64,000 nucleotides of DNA from contig JASPKZ010004564.1 in assembly GCA_030220185.1 (NCBI GenBank), positions 124,001 through 188,000 of the forward strand. Reading direction: 5' to 3'. The DNA is from Diploptera punctata. Its lineage: Eukaryota; Arthropoda; Insecta; Blattodea; Blaberidae. A program made the position numbers and the translations under genes. Positions 1 through 9,022 of the stretch are shown here, in pieces (the stretch's first letter is position 1; every line of letters begins with the position of its first letter). The notes beneath the pieces were generated by a model, which saw only the letters and a program-made list of their open reading frames with translations, had not been told where the DNA came from and ran no database searches.

Positions 1-231
1 GTAGACTCCAAGTGTCTGTTTTTGACGATCTCGTATAAGGGGTTGTTTGACTGGGGTGCGTTCTCATTAAGAAGTAAGCCGTTGTTTATTTATTTAATAA
101 TTTCGAGGTCTTCAAATATATTTATCTTTGCTGGAATGTTTTCTCTGTGAATTATCGTGAGAGTATTTTCTATTGTGTTCATTTGGTGACCGGCGTTAAT
201 GAAATGTTTGGCATACCTTATCACCCGCGTA
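1..231 (-). pseudogene. Penelope-like element (PLE) C-terminal endonuclease remnant
   Basis: Read on the minus strand, one frame gives YAKHFINAGHQMNTIENTL, then IIHRENIPAKINIFEDLEII, a stop, and NGLLLNENAPQSNNPLYEIV. The spaced His residues followed by FEDLEI and an Asn resemble the C-terminal part of the GIY-YIG endonuclease of Penelope-like retroelements, which nicks target DNA for priming. One internal stop (TAA after EII) shows it is dead. The fragment runs off the left window edge. Its first 16 bases reappear inverted at 247-262, so the PLE end is rearranged head to head. Assignment rests on motif resemblance only. Confidence 0.6.
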
Positions 232-240
232 CATGAAATC

Positions 241-345
241 TTTTAGTGACACTTGGAGTCTACATCGTTGTAAACAACCACTAGTAGCACAACTCATCCT
301 GCTGATGATGGAAGTTAAAAGGTTTCACAGGTTATTTAACAAAGA
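241..345 (+). mobile_element. PLE 3' end fragment, inverted relative to 1-231
   Basis: GACACTTGGAGTCTAC at 247-262 is the exact reverse complement of bases 1-16, so the same PLE 3' region occurs twice in opposite orientation. Downstream is a CTGATGATGGA motif like the hammerhead-core start seen in other PLE repeats of this window, but no GAAA follows at the proper place, so this copy looks decayed. Confidence 0.5.
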
Positions 346-992
346 AAATTTTTAAATATTCATTGTTTCATTATATACACATAATTTCTAGCAATAAATA
401 ATTTTACTGATCAGATTAGCATTGGCGGTAGCGTTTGAGACTCATTCAGGAGGTTCCCGGTTCAGGAGGTTCAAATTTCGGTGTCATCAAAGAGATTTTT
501 TTCTTAGTTTTCCTCGGTCGTCAAAATAAATTTTGACTTATAGTACACTGACAAGGACCATTTTATCATAATTTCCGTTTAATTCTTGAACCTAACTTTA
601 AAATCGAATCAGTTTCTTTAAAATCCCACAAGTGACTAATAAAATAAAAACACAAACTACTAGATACACAAAATATTCTAGACACAAAATGAAATTTCAT
701 ATTATAGCGTCAATAAATAAGATTAAATAAAATTATTTTTGCTATGTTATTCAATATGATTTTATATGTAAATTGAATAATAGTGATATGTAAGAGAAAT
801 CCCTGTGTCAGAAGCTGTATTTCAATTTTTGTTTCCTGAAAATTTGAAACAAATTAATTTTGTAAATCGTAATAAAACACTCTCTCTACTGGTAGTATGT
901 TCGACATTAGAGATATACGGCGAAAATTATAGGCCATCTCTTAAACCGGACATCTAAGAAATGTTCCTGGGTGAAAGTGTGAGTGTTATCAT
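346..992. other. AT-rich stretch without recognised gene
   Basis: No ORF of note, no tRNA-like boxes and no inverted repeat that I could recognise. The composition is strongly AT-rich. Confidence 0.5.
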
Positions 993-1754
993 TAGAGCTC
1001 GGACTTCATTGCCTTTTCATTGCCGTTCCGCTTTCAAACAGTTAACTACACAGGTAGTTAGTACTGTCCCGTGCGCAGTGCCACAGTCATTGGCGTATTT
1101 ACTATAGTATGCAGTCAAATCATAATACCGATCACCACGATCTGATGAATGATTACAACATGCCGAAACCCAAACACACACAAGATGAATTCACTTCTAC
1201 GTGAGTACGGTCATGAGTATTTTTGCCTAAAAGAAGATAAAATATTTTGTAAATTGTGTAATGTAGAATTGAAGGGGGAGAGAAGAATTTTTATGATGAG
1301 CCATTGCAAATCTAAAACACACATTGTGAATGTAAAACATAAGCTTGACGATGAAATACAATCATCTGCACAAGGAGTTTCAGACACTTGTAATAATCGT
1401 GAATTTTACAAGGATTTATGCGAAACGATGGTTTCCGCGAATATTTCTTTCAATAAAGTGCATAATCCAGCTTATATATTTTTTTGAGAAATATGCGGAA
1501 ATTATAAATTTGCTTAACTTTTCGTTGTACTGTAGCGTTTAATTAAAAAAGTTAAAACATATTTTACGCAACAAAATAAACTTGTAATCCACAATTAGCT
1601 ACTTATTTCATTACCCGCCTATACCACCTGTGAACAGTACAGCACAAATGCCATACTAGTAAGACTGGTGCTACTACACCCCCTACTACTCTCTCATCAA
1701 GCAATATTATGTATAGTAAGACTGCACTTATTCTAACTTCATGTCCGAGCCCTA
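993..1754 (+). mobile_element. hAT-like DNA transposon fossil with TIR and 8-bp TSD
   Basis: The left end reads TAGAGCTCGGACTTCA and the right end, reverse complemented, TAGGGCTCGGACATGA. The pair forms short terminal inverted repeats of hAT style. They are flanked by GTTATCAT (985-992) and GTTATTAA (1755-1762), an 8-bp duplication with 6 of 8 bases equal, as expected for hAT insertion. The 762-bp interior carries the N-terminal zinc-finger part of a hAT-type protein, so this is an internally deleted copy. Confidence 0.7.
1149..1542 (+). pseudogene. hAT transposase N-terminus (BED/CGBP1-like zinc finger), broken
   Basis: The frame opening at 1149 reads into FCKLCN, a spacer, then HCKSKTH, a C2H2/BED-type zinc finger near residues 30-60. 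It is followed by REFYKDLCETMVSANISFNK and VHNPAYIFF. The order 'zinc finger, D/K-LC-x3-SANI-x-NK, FLEKY' is typical of the DNA-binding N-terminus of hAT-derived proteins, including the CGBP1-like group. After a T-run at about 1480 a stop appears. The motif continues in another frame as FEKYAEI (to 1542), so there is a frameshift. No DDE/hATC catalytic part remains. The ATG at 1149 is only the ORF start; the true start is uncertain. It lies inside the hAT-like TIRs at 993-1754, which supports the call. Confidence 0.65.
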
Positions 1755-2208
1755 GTTATTAATTTAGATTATAAAACATACAGTTTACATTTCAATATGT
1801 ATGATATCTGCACCTATATTTCTCAATGTAACGTATGCCTGTAAATACAAGAATGTAAATTGTGTTTCTCAGATTCAGGCAATACTTCAAGGATGCCGTG
1901 TGCGAGTGGCACTGTCCTCATAGGAAGACATCTGTGCATATAAACGGAGCTGAGACGCCTCCCATGTTTCGACGCTACAGCCCACCATCATACTCCAGAT
2001 CTAGGTCAGGTGGGTTCCATTCTACAATTTCCATTCCATTTCTAAGTGTTCGATTTCGATTTTTAAGTATGGGTCACGTTAATACGTGGAGTTCTATAGA
2101 AAATAGGACGGATTTAGACCCAAACTCTCTTCCTAGATAAACATAAGGGGATATTTTCATTTAATTAACTTTGAGATAGTTAAATTACTTACTTTAATTT
2201 CTAGTCTA
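1755..2208. other. Spacer between hAT and mariner-like element
   Basis: A 92-codon ORF at 1862-2140 (+) is preceded by a pyrimidine-rich TTTCTCAG and contains a Ser/Arg/Pro-rich stretch. I recognise no family and see no second exon, so I do not call it a gene. Confidence 0.4.
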
Positions 2209-2768
2209 CGGGGTGAATCATAAATTTGGCTATACGTTTGATCGCGTTGTGTGATGAAAATATTACCATTACAGAAAATATGAATTACCGTTGGAAAGGC
2301 AATTATTCAAATTACAACAATGGAATAAAACAAAACAGTGTAGAACTTACGTCATTAGTCAAAATTGCGTTGAATATGTAACAGCAAATTACAATTGCTG
2401 CATGGACAATAACGTATGCTAATGATCGTGAAGCCGCAAGACGTGAGTTTAACGTAGCATTACAGCCGTCGACTGTGGGGAAGTGGAGAAACCGACTGCT
2501 GGAAACGGAAACGATGCAGAAAATCAAACCTCCTGGAAGGCCTCGCATTAGCACGGATGCAGAAACAACGAAGAGAATTGCGGAGGCGTTCGACGCTAGG
2601 CCACAAAAATCAACCCGCCAAGCTGCAAGTGAGCAGTGATTTGTTTTGTTTTGTTCTATTGTTGTAATTTGAAGGATTCCCTTTCCAATGATATCATATT
2701 TCCTTTAATAATAATATTTTCGTCACAAAATGCGATCAAACGTATAGCCATATTTCTGAATCACTCTG
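2209..2768 (+). mobile_element. Mariner/IS630-like mini-element with ~130-bp TIRs
   Basis: The ends are inverted copies of each other over about 130 bp. Both contain TGGCTATACGTTTGATCGC with few differences. TA dinucleotides flank both ends (2207-2208 and 2769-2770), as for Tc1/mariner insertion. The interior keeps only a short part of a transposase (2382-2639). Confidence 0.8.
2382..2639 (+). pseudogene. Mariner/IS630-type transposase DNA-binding fragment
   Basis: The frame from just after a TAA at 2379 to the TGA at 2637 reads WTITYANDREAARREFN, then LQPSTVGKWRNRLLETETM, then KPPGRPRISTDAETTKRIAE and AFDARPQKSTRQAASEQ. The order 'helix-turn-helix, linker, (K)PGRPR, S-x-D-x-E, RI-EAF, P-x-KSTRQAA' is characteristic of the N-terminal DNA-binding part of mariner/IS630-like transposases common in insects. 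There is no start codon in frame and no DDE domain, and the fragment ends inside the right TIR. It survives as an 85-codon open block between long TIRs. Confidence 0.7.
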
Positions 2769-3305
2769 TACTTACAAGATTTACCTTTACCAAAATAAAT
2801 CACCCATTTAAATCAATATTTATTATATAAATATGGAGTGGGACTACTTCTGTGGTGTAAGGTTAGCATGTCTACTTAAAAATCTTAAGGTATGCCAGTT
2901 TGATACCGGCTAAACAACAAGAAAGTAACTAAGTATAGCATCAAAGACCGGTACGCTCACCCTCGTGAAAATAAATTATTATGAGAATTAGCTATATCAG
3001 GTTAAGAAAATTGAAACGTAGGTTACCACTTAACGTGTTCTGCATCAGCTAGTCAGTAGTGCAAACGCTTAAGCTGGGTTGGCAAATCAGAACTAGCATG
3101 GCATGAATTTAAAGAATTAATTGTAATATGCAAAGTGGAAGCGAAATCTCCCTACAGATTTTTAGACGATATTCAAGGACGTTGCCTAGTTGTTTTTATA
3201 AAAAAACTAATGATCACATGTATCTTTCTCACAATGAGATTCTATATTAATGTCCATTTAACCTTGATGCCTAGGCATTCGGTGTTATAGCCTATTGCAA
3301 GTGTA
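2769..3305. other. Spacer with a weak tRNA-like segment
   Basis: At about 2843-2908 (+) the sequence GGTGTAAGGTTAGCATG is followed by GTTTGATACC, resembling pol III box A and box B. A cloverleaf is not convincing. It may be a SINE remnant. No other feature was seen. Confidence 0.3.
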
Positions 3306-3833
3306 CACAGTGTCCCATTCAAACCTCCCTCATTTTAATTAATCATAACTCTCAAAGTATGCGGAATTTTGAAATGAGGTTGGCATTAAAAGAAACCCCA
3401 AGAATTTTTGTTTTCATTGTTGCAGTTAATTCATCTGTCGCATGTTGGACAATAATTACATAAAACAAAATGGCGACTCCTCAGCAACGAGCAAAAACTG
3501 TTTTCTGGTATGCAGAGACGAAGTCAATAATTACAGAGCGAACAAATTACTGGAGAGAACATGGAGGTAATACACCTGATGGGAAGACTATTAAGGCATG
3601 GCTTGAGAAGTTTCTAGCGACTGGAAGCGTTAAAAAAGAATCAGGAGGTGCTCATACATGTGATTCAGAAATAAAGATCGAAGAAATTAGAGCAGAATAG
3701 AGGGTGTTTTAGTGTGTGGTAATGAAAATTCTTTGACTTTCTGTTTCGTTTAATACCAGCCTCATTTCATAATTCCGCATTCTTTGAGAGTTATGATTAA
3801 TTGAAATGTGGGAGGTCTGAATGGGACACCCTA
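3306..3833 (+). mobile_element. Second mariner-like mini-element with ~80-bp TIRs
   Basis: GTGTCCCATTCAAACCTCCC near the left end matches the reverse complement of the right end with few changes, and similarity continues for about 80 bp, including AATTAATCATAACTCTCAAA. TA flanks both ends (3304-3305, 3834-3835). The interior carries a small intact ORF for the transposase DNA-binding region only. The organisation parallels 2209-2768, although the TIR sequences differ. Confidence 0.8.
3470..3700 (+). CDS. 76-aa HTH-only fragment of a mariner/IS630-like transposase
   Basis: The ORF begins MATPQQRAKTVFWYAETKSI and continues with TNYWREHGGNTPDGKTIKAW and LEKFLATGSVKKESGG. This matches the helix-turn-helix module (WYAET... 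R...P..KTI..W..KF..TGSV) that opens many insect IS630/mariner transposases, often annotated as DUF4817. The usual GRP linker after TGSV is replaced by unrelated residues and a stop. The start is well placed after the left TIR with AAACAAA before the ATG. There is no catalytic domain, so the product, if made, could at most bind TIR-like DNA. It may simply be decay. Confidence 0.6.
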   Translation: MATPQQRAKTVFWYAETKSIITERTNYWREHGGNTPDGKTIKAWLEKFLATGSVKKESGGAHTCDSEIKIEEIRAE

Positions 3834-3837
3834 TATA

Positions 3838-4164
3838 TATTATCCACCCATAGTAATTCTGCCCGAGAGCAGGTCCTTCACTGCAATCATAGCATTTTTA
3901 TGTTACGTTTTTCAGCTTTATTAGTGAATTATAGGTGTGGTAGCTTCCCGTTGCTTTCCACACCGGTGAAGGATGTTGATTATAATGATAAGGATGATGA
4001 TGATGGCCGGATGATTTTCGGGGACTGTTGGGCCCTAAGCTTCCTGGCATTTGTCTTACAGGTTAGGAAAAACCTCACCCAGAAGCCTGTCCCGACCGGG
4101 ATTCGAACCCGGGTCCGCTACGTGACAAGGCAGCACGCTACCTCGAGACCACAGCGGTGGACAT
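3838..4164 (-). repeat. SINE B copy (tRNA-derived)
   Basis: On the minus strand it reads GTCCACCGCTGTGGTCTC, box B GGGTTCGAATCCC, a CTGGGTGAGG body, CCGGCCATCATC, and the tail GCAGTGAAGGACCTGC with CTCGGGCAGAATTACTATGG. Other copies lie at 37529, 55615 and 61677. It abuts the mariner-like element on its left. Confidence 0.85.
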
Positions 4165-4189
4165 TTATGTTATATACGTATATAAATGT

Positions 4190-4325
4190 TTTGCGTCGTA
4201 CAATTTAACATAATTTGCGTATGACTATAATCTTTATTTTTTCTTTGTACTGGTTGAGTGGAATGGAGTTTCTTATGACCTTAACTCTTCATAATAAATG
4301 TATTAATATTATTAATATTACCTGC
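4190..4325 (+). repeat. 3' end of L2/CR1-like LINE (family L)
   Basis: TACTGGTTGAGTGGAA and CTTATGACCTTAACTC match the 3' UTR hairpin of the LINE ending at 12207, followed by an AT-rich tail with ATTAATATT units. Only the terminal part remains. Confidence 0.55.
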
Positions 4326-4805
4326 ATTATTAATGATTATTTGAAGAAAGTCAGTTTTAATTAAAGTTAGGTATAATAAATATAAATACCGTTACAATTA
4401 AAGTCAATTAGAATATTAATGGAAGAACAACTGTATCTTAAACACCATTGTTATCCTTAACAAGAAGAACGGTATCATTTTTACTTAAAGACGCTTTTTA
4501 ATAACTCAGGTTTTAGGTCATCAGTGTCGCAATTCGAAACTGGGCGTTAAATGACTGACAAAGTTTTTCTCAGAAGTTTTATCTTATTTTAAGGCTTGAG
4601 GAACTTTTACGTGACACAAATCTATTACACAATAAAGCATACTTTCGACATTTTAAGTCAAGCTTCTTACATGATAAACAAAATGTAGGCCTACTCTATA
4701 TAAAATTCTAGTAAAATCAGTAATAATATATGACAGTGAAACATTGACCTTGTCCAAAATCAATATATCAAGAATGAATTCTTTTGAAAATAGGATATTA
4801 AGTAA
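4326..4805. other. AT-rich spacer
   Basis: No coding or repeat signal recognised between two LINE 3' ends. Confidence 0.4.
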
Positions 4806-5120
4806 GATAATAATAATAAAATTGTTTTATTTTAGCTGGCAGAGTTAAGGCCATAAGGCCTTCTCTTCCACTCAACCAGCGAATAGTAGAATTATACAAA
4901 AATTACATACATATTACAATTTTAACATATTATTAAAATACAGACTAAACAAAATACAATGATGATGTGATCTAATACTAGCTAATACTAACAAAAACAT
5001 AGAATATAATAAAATTAAAATGATATAAAAATAGTAAATAGCTTCCTAGATGATTATTAATGGAATGCTCTATATAGTTGTATGCAGTTAATGTTTTCAT
5101 TGTGTCGAACTTAATATATC
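4806..5120 (-). mobile_element. 3' UTR of a minus-strand L2/CR1-like LINE (family L)
   Basis: Read on the minus strand it ends CTGGTTGAGTGGAAGAG, GGCCTTATGGCC, TTAACTCTGCCAG, then ATAATA repeats, like the plus-strand LINE at 12120-12207. It is separated from its coding part (6167-7005) by the piggyBac-like insertion, so both pieces are one LINE copy. Confidence 0.75.
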
Positions 5121-6166
5121 AGTTAACCCATTGGAGACACGTTTAAAGTGCCTAGCATGTTCACTGGGAACCCATTTAAATCTCCGCGCCGCTACTCCGG
5201 CTGCGCTGGACTTTAAATACACATACTCTGTTCTATCACTTATGATTTCAGATATTTTGTTTACCCCTGAATTTCTTTTAGTATCTTGTACTTTTACGAA
5301 TAGCAAAGGAATGTGGCCTACCTGCTACCCTCTTTTGTGCATTGTAAACCGTTATGTTTTGTTATTTTCAAGGCTGTGAAAGTTGACAAACAATTCAGAA
5401 ACCATCTTTTTGTAAAAGTTCTCGGACATTGCCTTGAAAGTAAACACAAATCATATGTTCAAACAAGACCGAAAAAAATAACAAACGCAATATAATACTG
5501 TACATAATAAAAATAAATATATGAAATAAAATAAGCATAGACCTATACATTATAAAATCAGGAAAAGTTCTTCGTATTTCTTTAATTATCATAGTTATAT
5601 ATCGACCTGTAAATTATAAAATACTATAGATAAAAACTGGACGAAACTCACCTAATATTTCTACCATCAGTAGCATGCACGGTTACGTTGTCACTGTATA
5701 TTATTTCATCGTCCGAATCTTCGTTCCATAATAATTCACTACAATCACTTGTCACATAATATTCATCCACTACTTCACTTAGTTTCTCAAAAGCAATACG
5801 TTCTCTCCTATTTACGCACATATTGCAAGAAAAAAAAAATTAATTTTAAAACTATGAATTTTAACAAATAAGCACTGAATTTATATTCACTTATATTTTA
5901 CCGTAATAAATGCCTACAACTATAGTCTACTATTCTATAAATAATAACTAAAATAAACTATACAATACACTAGGCCTATACATATTTACTTTACATAAAC
6001 AAACAACACATTTTACTGATGGTGAACCGAAAATGTAAACCACTAAAGAAACCTAACGTCTTACAGTGGGGGTTATAACACAACAACGAGTCTACCTCGT
6101 TGTGGGGCTGTTTGGACTTTCTACCTGCTCACGAGGGAGACTCGTTAAAAGTCTCCAATGGGTTAA
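5121..6166 (-). mobile_element. piggyBac-like element inserted at TTAA
   Basis: TTAA at 5121-5124 and 6163-6166 flank inverted ends CCCATTGGAGAC (5125-5136) and GTCTCCAATGGG (6151-6162). TTAA duplication plus CCC-starting TIRs is the piggyBac signature. A subterminal hairpin (ACAACGAG...CTCGTTGT) lies at about 6082-6101. The interior is 1038 bp and holds an N-terminal fragment of an acidic protein. It interrupts the 3' UTR of an L-family LINE, so it is younger than that LINE. Confidence 0.85.
5648..5821 (-). pseudogene. Putative piggyBac-type transposase N-terminal fragment
   Basis: The minus-strand frame opens MCVNRRERIAFEKLSEVVDE and continues with acidic residues (CSELLWNEDSDDEI). An acidic N-terminus is usual for piggyBac-type transposases. 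The 57-codon frame ends in TGA, where AGGTGAGT also forms a good splice donor. No DDD catalytic core was found in the element, so it is non-autonomous. The family is inferred from the TIR/TTAA context rather than from strong protein similarity. Confidence 0.45.
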
Positions 6167-7005
6167 TTTGGATTTAAATAATGATAGCGATTGGCAGTAC
6201 CTGACATGACTGGGAAGTGAGTTCCATGATCCAATCATAGATATTGTGCAAGATTCAGAGTATAGACAGGTCCTGTGTTGTGGTATCAAAAGTAAAGAAT
6301 AGTCTTGTGATCTTATTCCTAAATTGTGATGAGCCGATAAATTTTGAAAACGTGTTGTTAAATAACTTGGTAAATATGTGTGGAGAATTTGGAATAGTAA
6401 GGTATGTGAATGTAAAGTTCTTCTGTCGTTTAGGCGTAGCCATGATAAGGTCTGAAATGAAGGAGACACGTGTTCATAACGACGGAGATTGAATATAAAT
6501 CGAATGCACGCATTCTGAACACGCTGTAGTCTGTCAGATAGATCAGTTGTCAGATTAGTCTGTAATATGTCGCAGTAGTCGAAGTGTGGCATTATAAGAG
6601 TCTGTACAAGTATTTATTTTAATTTTATAGGAAGGAAGTTTTTAAAACAATTTAGGGAGTGAAGAATTGAGAACACTTTCTTGCAGGTATTATTCACCTG
6701 GATTTTCCAGTCTAGGTGTTGGTCCATGTAGATACCCAGATTTTTTACTACTGAGCTGTAGGGGATGTTTTTGTCATTTAGGAGAATGGTAGGAATATTT
6801 TCGTAATTTATAATGCTTTGGATTCACCGATGCCCTATAATTATGCACTGTGTCTTGTCAGCATTTAGATTAAGTCCATGTTTCCTCTACGTTTGGGAAA
6901 TTGAGTTTAGGTCACTATTTAATTTGTCTAGTGTGTCATGTACATCATCAATATATGGCATAGTCAAATATGTGACAATGGAGAATGGCGTAATACTCTG
7001 AGCTC
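6167..7005 (-). pseudogene. L2/CR1-like LINE reverse transcriptase C-terminal part
   Basis: On the minus strand the frames read DDVHDTLDKLNSDLNSISQT, LNLNADKTQCIIIGHRW, VVKNLGIYMDQHLDWKIQV, KKVFSILHSLN, MPHFDYCDI, and LQRVQNACIRFIFNLRRYEH. These match, motif by motif, the RT thumb and C-terminal region of the plus-strand LINE at 11100-11915 (for example LPHFDYCDI and RVHNACIRFIFNIRRY). A stop in place of a codon before ILVQT and a frame change near 6480 show decay. It is 5'-truncated near 7005 and split from its 3' UTR (4806-5120) by the piggyBac-like element. Confidence 0.8.
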
Positions 7006-7315
7006 TATCAGTTGTGGTTACATTAATTAAGGATTCAGGATTGCGATGTGCAGGACGTGTACAAAGAATGGCTGAGCATGAGATACCCAATACAATTATG
7101 GAATGTAAATTCGAAGGAGAAAAGGACTGTGAGATGACAGAGATTGCGTTGGGTAGTTGGAATTTTGTGGGATCTGAAGAAGCTGAGAATTGAGGAAAGC
7201 TGGCTGGTTGCTAGAGACAGAGATGCCAGGAAGAGGATTCAGAGGGAAGCCGGGGTTCAAATCGGGCTGTAGTACTGCTACTGCTGCTGATGATGATGAT
7301 GATGAAATCCATTAC
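7006..7315 (+). pseudogene. LINE 3'-terminal ORF fragment (family G)
   Basis: The plus strand gives GRVQRMAEHEIPNTIME, then DLKKLRIEESWLVARDRD, ARKRIQREAGVQIGL and a stop, followed by a (GATGAT) tail. The series 'GH/RV-xRM...P...ME', 'ARDRDxW', 'VREAG..IGL' is the usual C-terminal end of RTE-like insect LINEs. A frameshift separates the two blocks. It is severely 5'-truncated, as is typical for target-primed insertions. Confidence 0.65.
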
Positions 7316-7549
7316 AAGGAACGCACGGATATACTTTAATTTTCGAAAGAAGCTATACATAGGATTTTTACCCCTGAAAAAATAATATTGCCGGGTTTCA
7401 ACTCACGAGTCTCGGCATCAGAGGTGAGTATATGAACTACTAGTCCACAGGGACAGACCGATCCTTAAGTTCCCAATATTAATATCCACCTTCCTCCGTG
7501 AAACAACTTAAAATATCTTGCCTATGCCTTAAGTTTTAATGACAGAAGA

Positions 7550-8433
7550 AATAATAAATAGTTTAAATAATAAAACAATACGCTTTATTAGAAAACCTAA
7601 CTAAAAAATAAAAAAATAATTTTAATTTCCAACACGCTTGGGATAAAATTAAAGTGGTCAACAAAAAAATCATCTCCAACACATCTAGAATAAATCTAGA
7701 GTTATCTACAAAAAAAATAATTTTACCATCAAAAGTGTGGGGTGCTTTTTATAGTTTTTACGTTTTCTTCTTTGAGACTTTACTTTTACCAATATCTGTT
7801 TACTATCAAATATATTAATTGATATAGAGCACCACACGCTTTTGATGATAAAATTATTATTTGTAGATAACTCTAGTTTTATTCTAGATGTGTTGGAGAT
7901 GATTTTTTTGTTGGCCACTTTAATTTTATCCCAAGCGTGTTGGAAATTAAAATTATTTTTTTATTTTTAGTTCGGTTTTCCAATAAAGCGTGTTGTTTTA
8001 GTTTTTTAAACTATTATTTATTTTTTATTTTTTAGTTTGATTTTCTAACAATGTAAATATCTTTAGATTCGATACTATTGTAGTATGAGCTAAAAGTAAT
8101 ACTCTTCTAAAAAATCCTCCAGGCCGGATTTGAACTAGCGACCTATGGATTACTGAAATATATACCACTACAGTCCACCACTCTACCAACTGAGCTACCA
8201 GAGGGCATAATATTAATTTCTTGCAACGATGGACTAAAAACTCGATAAGTCCGCAACCTATTACATATTACACATTACATATTATATATTATTTATGAAA
8301 TGATTGAATTGTCATTGGTCCTTTACAAGTAAACACAGTTTCAAGTTGATTCGATGTTTTTAAGTGGGTGAATATCGTGTTGAAAGATTCCGTTACATAG
8401 ATAGATAAGGGTCAAGCTAATATAAAGGGTGTA
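7550..8433. repeat. Foldback unit 1: palindrome plus tRNA-Tyr-like arm
   Basis: A large inverted repeat (about 7575-7990) has arms carrying AACACGCTTGGGATAAAATT and CTAGAATAAATCTAGAGTT around a CACGCTTTTGATG core. An arm follows with the tRNA-Tyr-like sequence and ends GGTCAAGCTAATATAAAGGG. It is directly followed at 8434 by the start of unit 2, giving a tandem pair of about 0.88 kb period. Confidence 0.75.
8115..8204 (-). tRNA. tRNA-Tyr-like (GTA) with intron, near-intact fold
   Basis: On the minus strand: acceptor CCTCTGG pairs with CTGGAGG (two G-U pairs). The D-arm is TAGCTCAGTTGGTAGAG. Then GGTGGACTGTAG with anticodon GTA is followed by about 17 extra bases (TGGTATATATTTCAG...), then ATCCATAGGTCGC, and the T-arm contains TTCAAAT. 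The position and presence of an intron right after the anticodon loop fit eukaryotic tRNA-Tyr. One mismatch (A-C) lies in the T-stem. It sits inside the repeated foldback element, so it is probably a tRNA-derived transposon module rather than a dedicated tRNA gene, although pol III transcription is conceivable. Confidence 0.65.
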
Positions 8434-8474
8434 ATAAATAATAGTTTTAAAAAAACTAAACCAACACGCTTTAT

Positions 8475-8726
8475 GCAGAAAGACCGCGGGCTATAATAGT
8501 GAAATTTGTTAGTTACCGCAAGCGCAGTGAAGTTTTTCTAAGCAAGAAAAAGTTGAAAGGAAGTGGGGTCACTGTTCGCGAGGACCTAACGGAGTGTCGC
8601 TATCGCCTGCTACAAGACAGTATACAAAAATACGGTATTCGAAATGTATGGACAATGGACGGTGCCGTCATAGCCAAAGTAAATGGCGAAAAACGCAAAA
8701 TTAGATCTTCTACGGATATCAACTAG
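8475..8726 (+). pseudogene. LINE ORF1 C-terminal domain (L1 ORF1/transposase-22-like)
   Basis: The frame runs PRAIIVKFVSYRKRSEVF, KKKLKGSGVTVREDLTECR, RNVWTMDGAVIAKVNGEK and ends KIRSSTDIN-stop. The pattern 'RPIIVKF..Y..R..V......LKG..I.I.EDLT..R', then 'VW..DG.I', is the C-terminal nucleic-acid-binding domain of non-LTR retrotransposon ORF1 proteins, the RNA chaperone of the RNP. It is open from the truncation point at 8475 to the TAG at 8724. The ATG at 8499 is internal, not the true start. It lies about 270 bp upstream of the endonuclease frame. Confidence 0.65.
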
Positions 8727-9022
8727 ATAGGACCTGAATGTAAAATATGTTTACTTTATTTGTCTTTTCTTCGCTAACAATTATATTGTTAATTTATTTC
8801 TAATTTAGGTAAGTTTTAAGTTTATTATTTTTTATTTAGGACAACTTACTTGTTTTATTTTAATTTTTTAAGTTATTTGTTTAGCTAAATTATTTTAATT
8901 TTATTAGAGTTATTACAGTACATAGTTTATTTTTACTTTCTGCTATTGGCAACAATGAGCTGACAAATGATGAATTATTTGCAACCCCTGACTCACTAAC
9001 CTTCTCCAATCACCCTCTTATT

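Noticed and set aside
310..345. CTGATGATGGA near the first PLE fragment as a hammerhead
   Set aside because: No GAAA at the expected distance and no stem II pairing.
1862..2140. 92-codon ORF after a TTTCTCAG acceptor-like site
   Set aside because: No recognisable domain, no second exon, no donor with support; probably chance.
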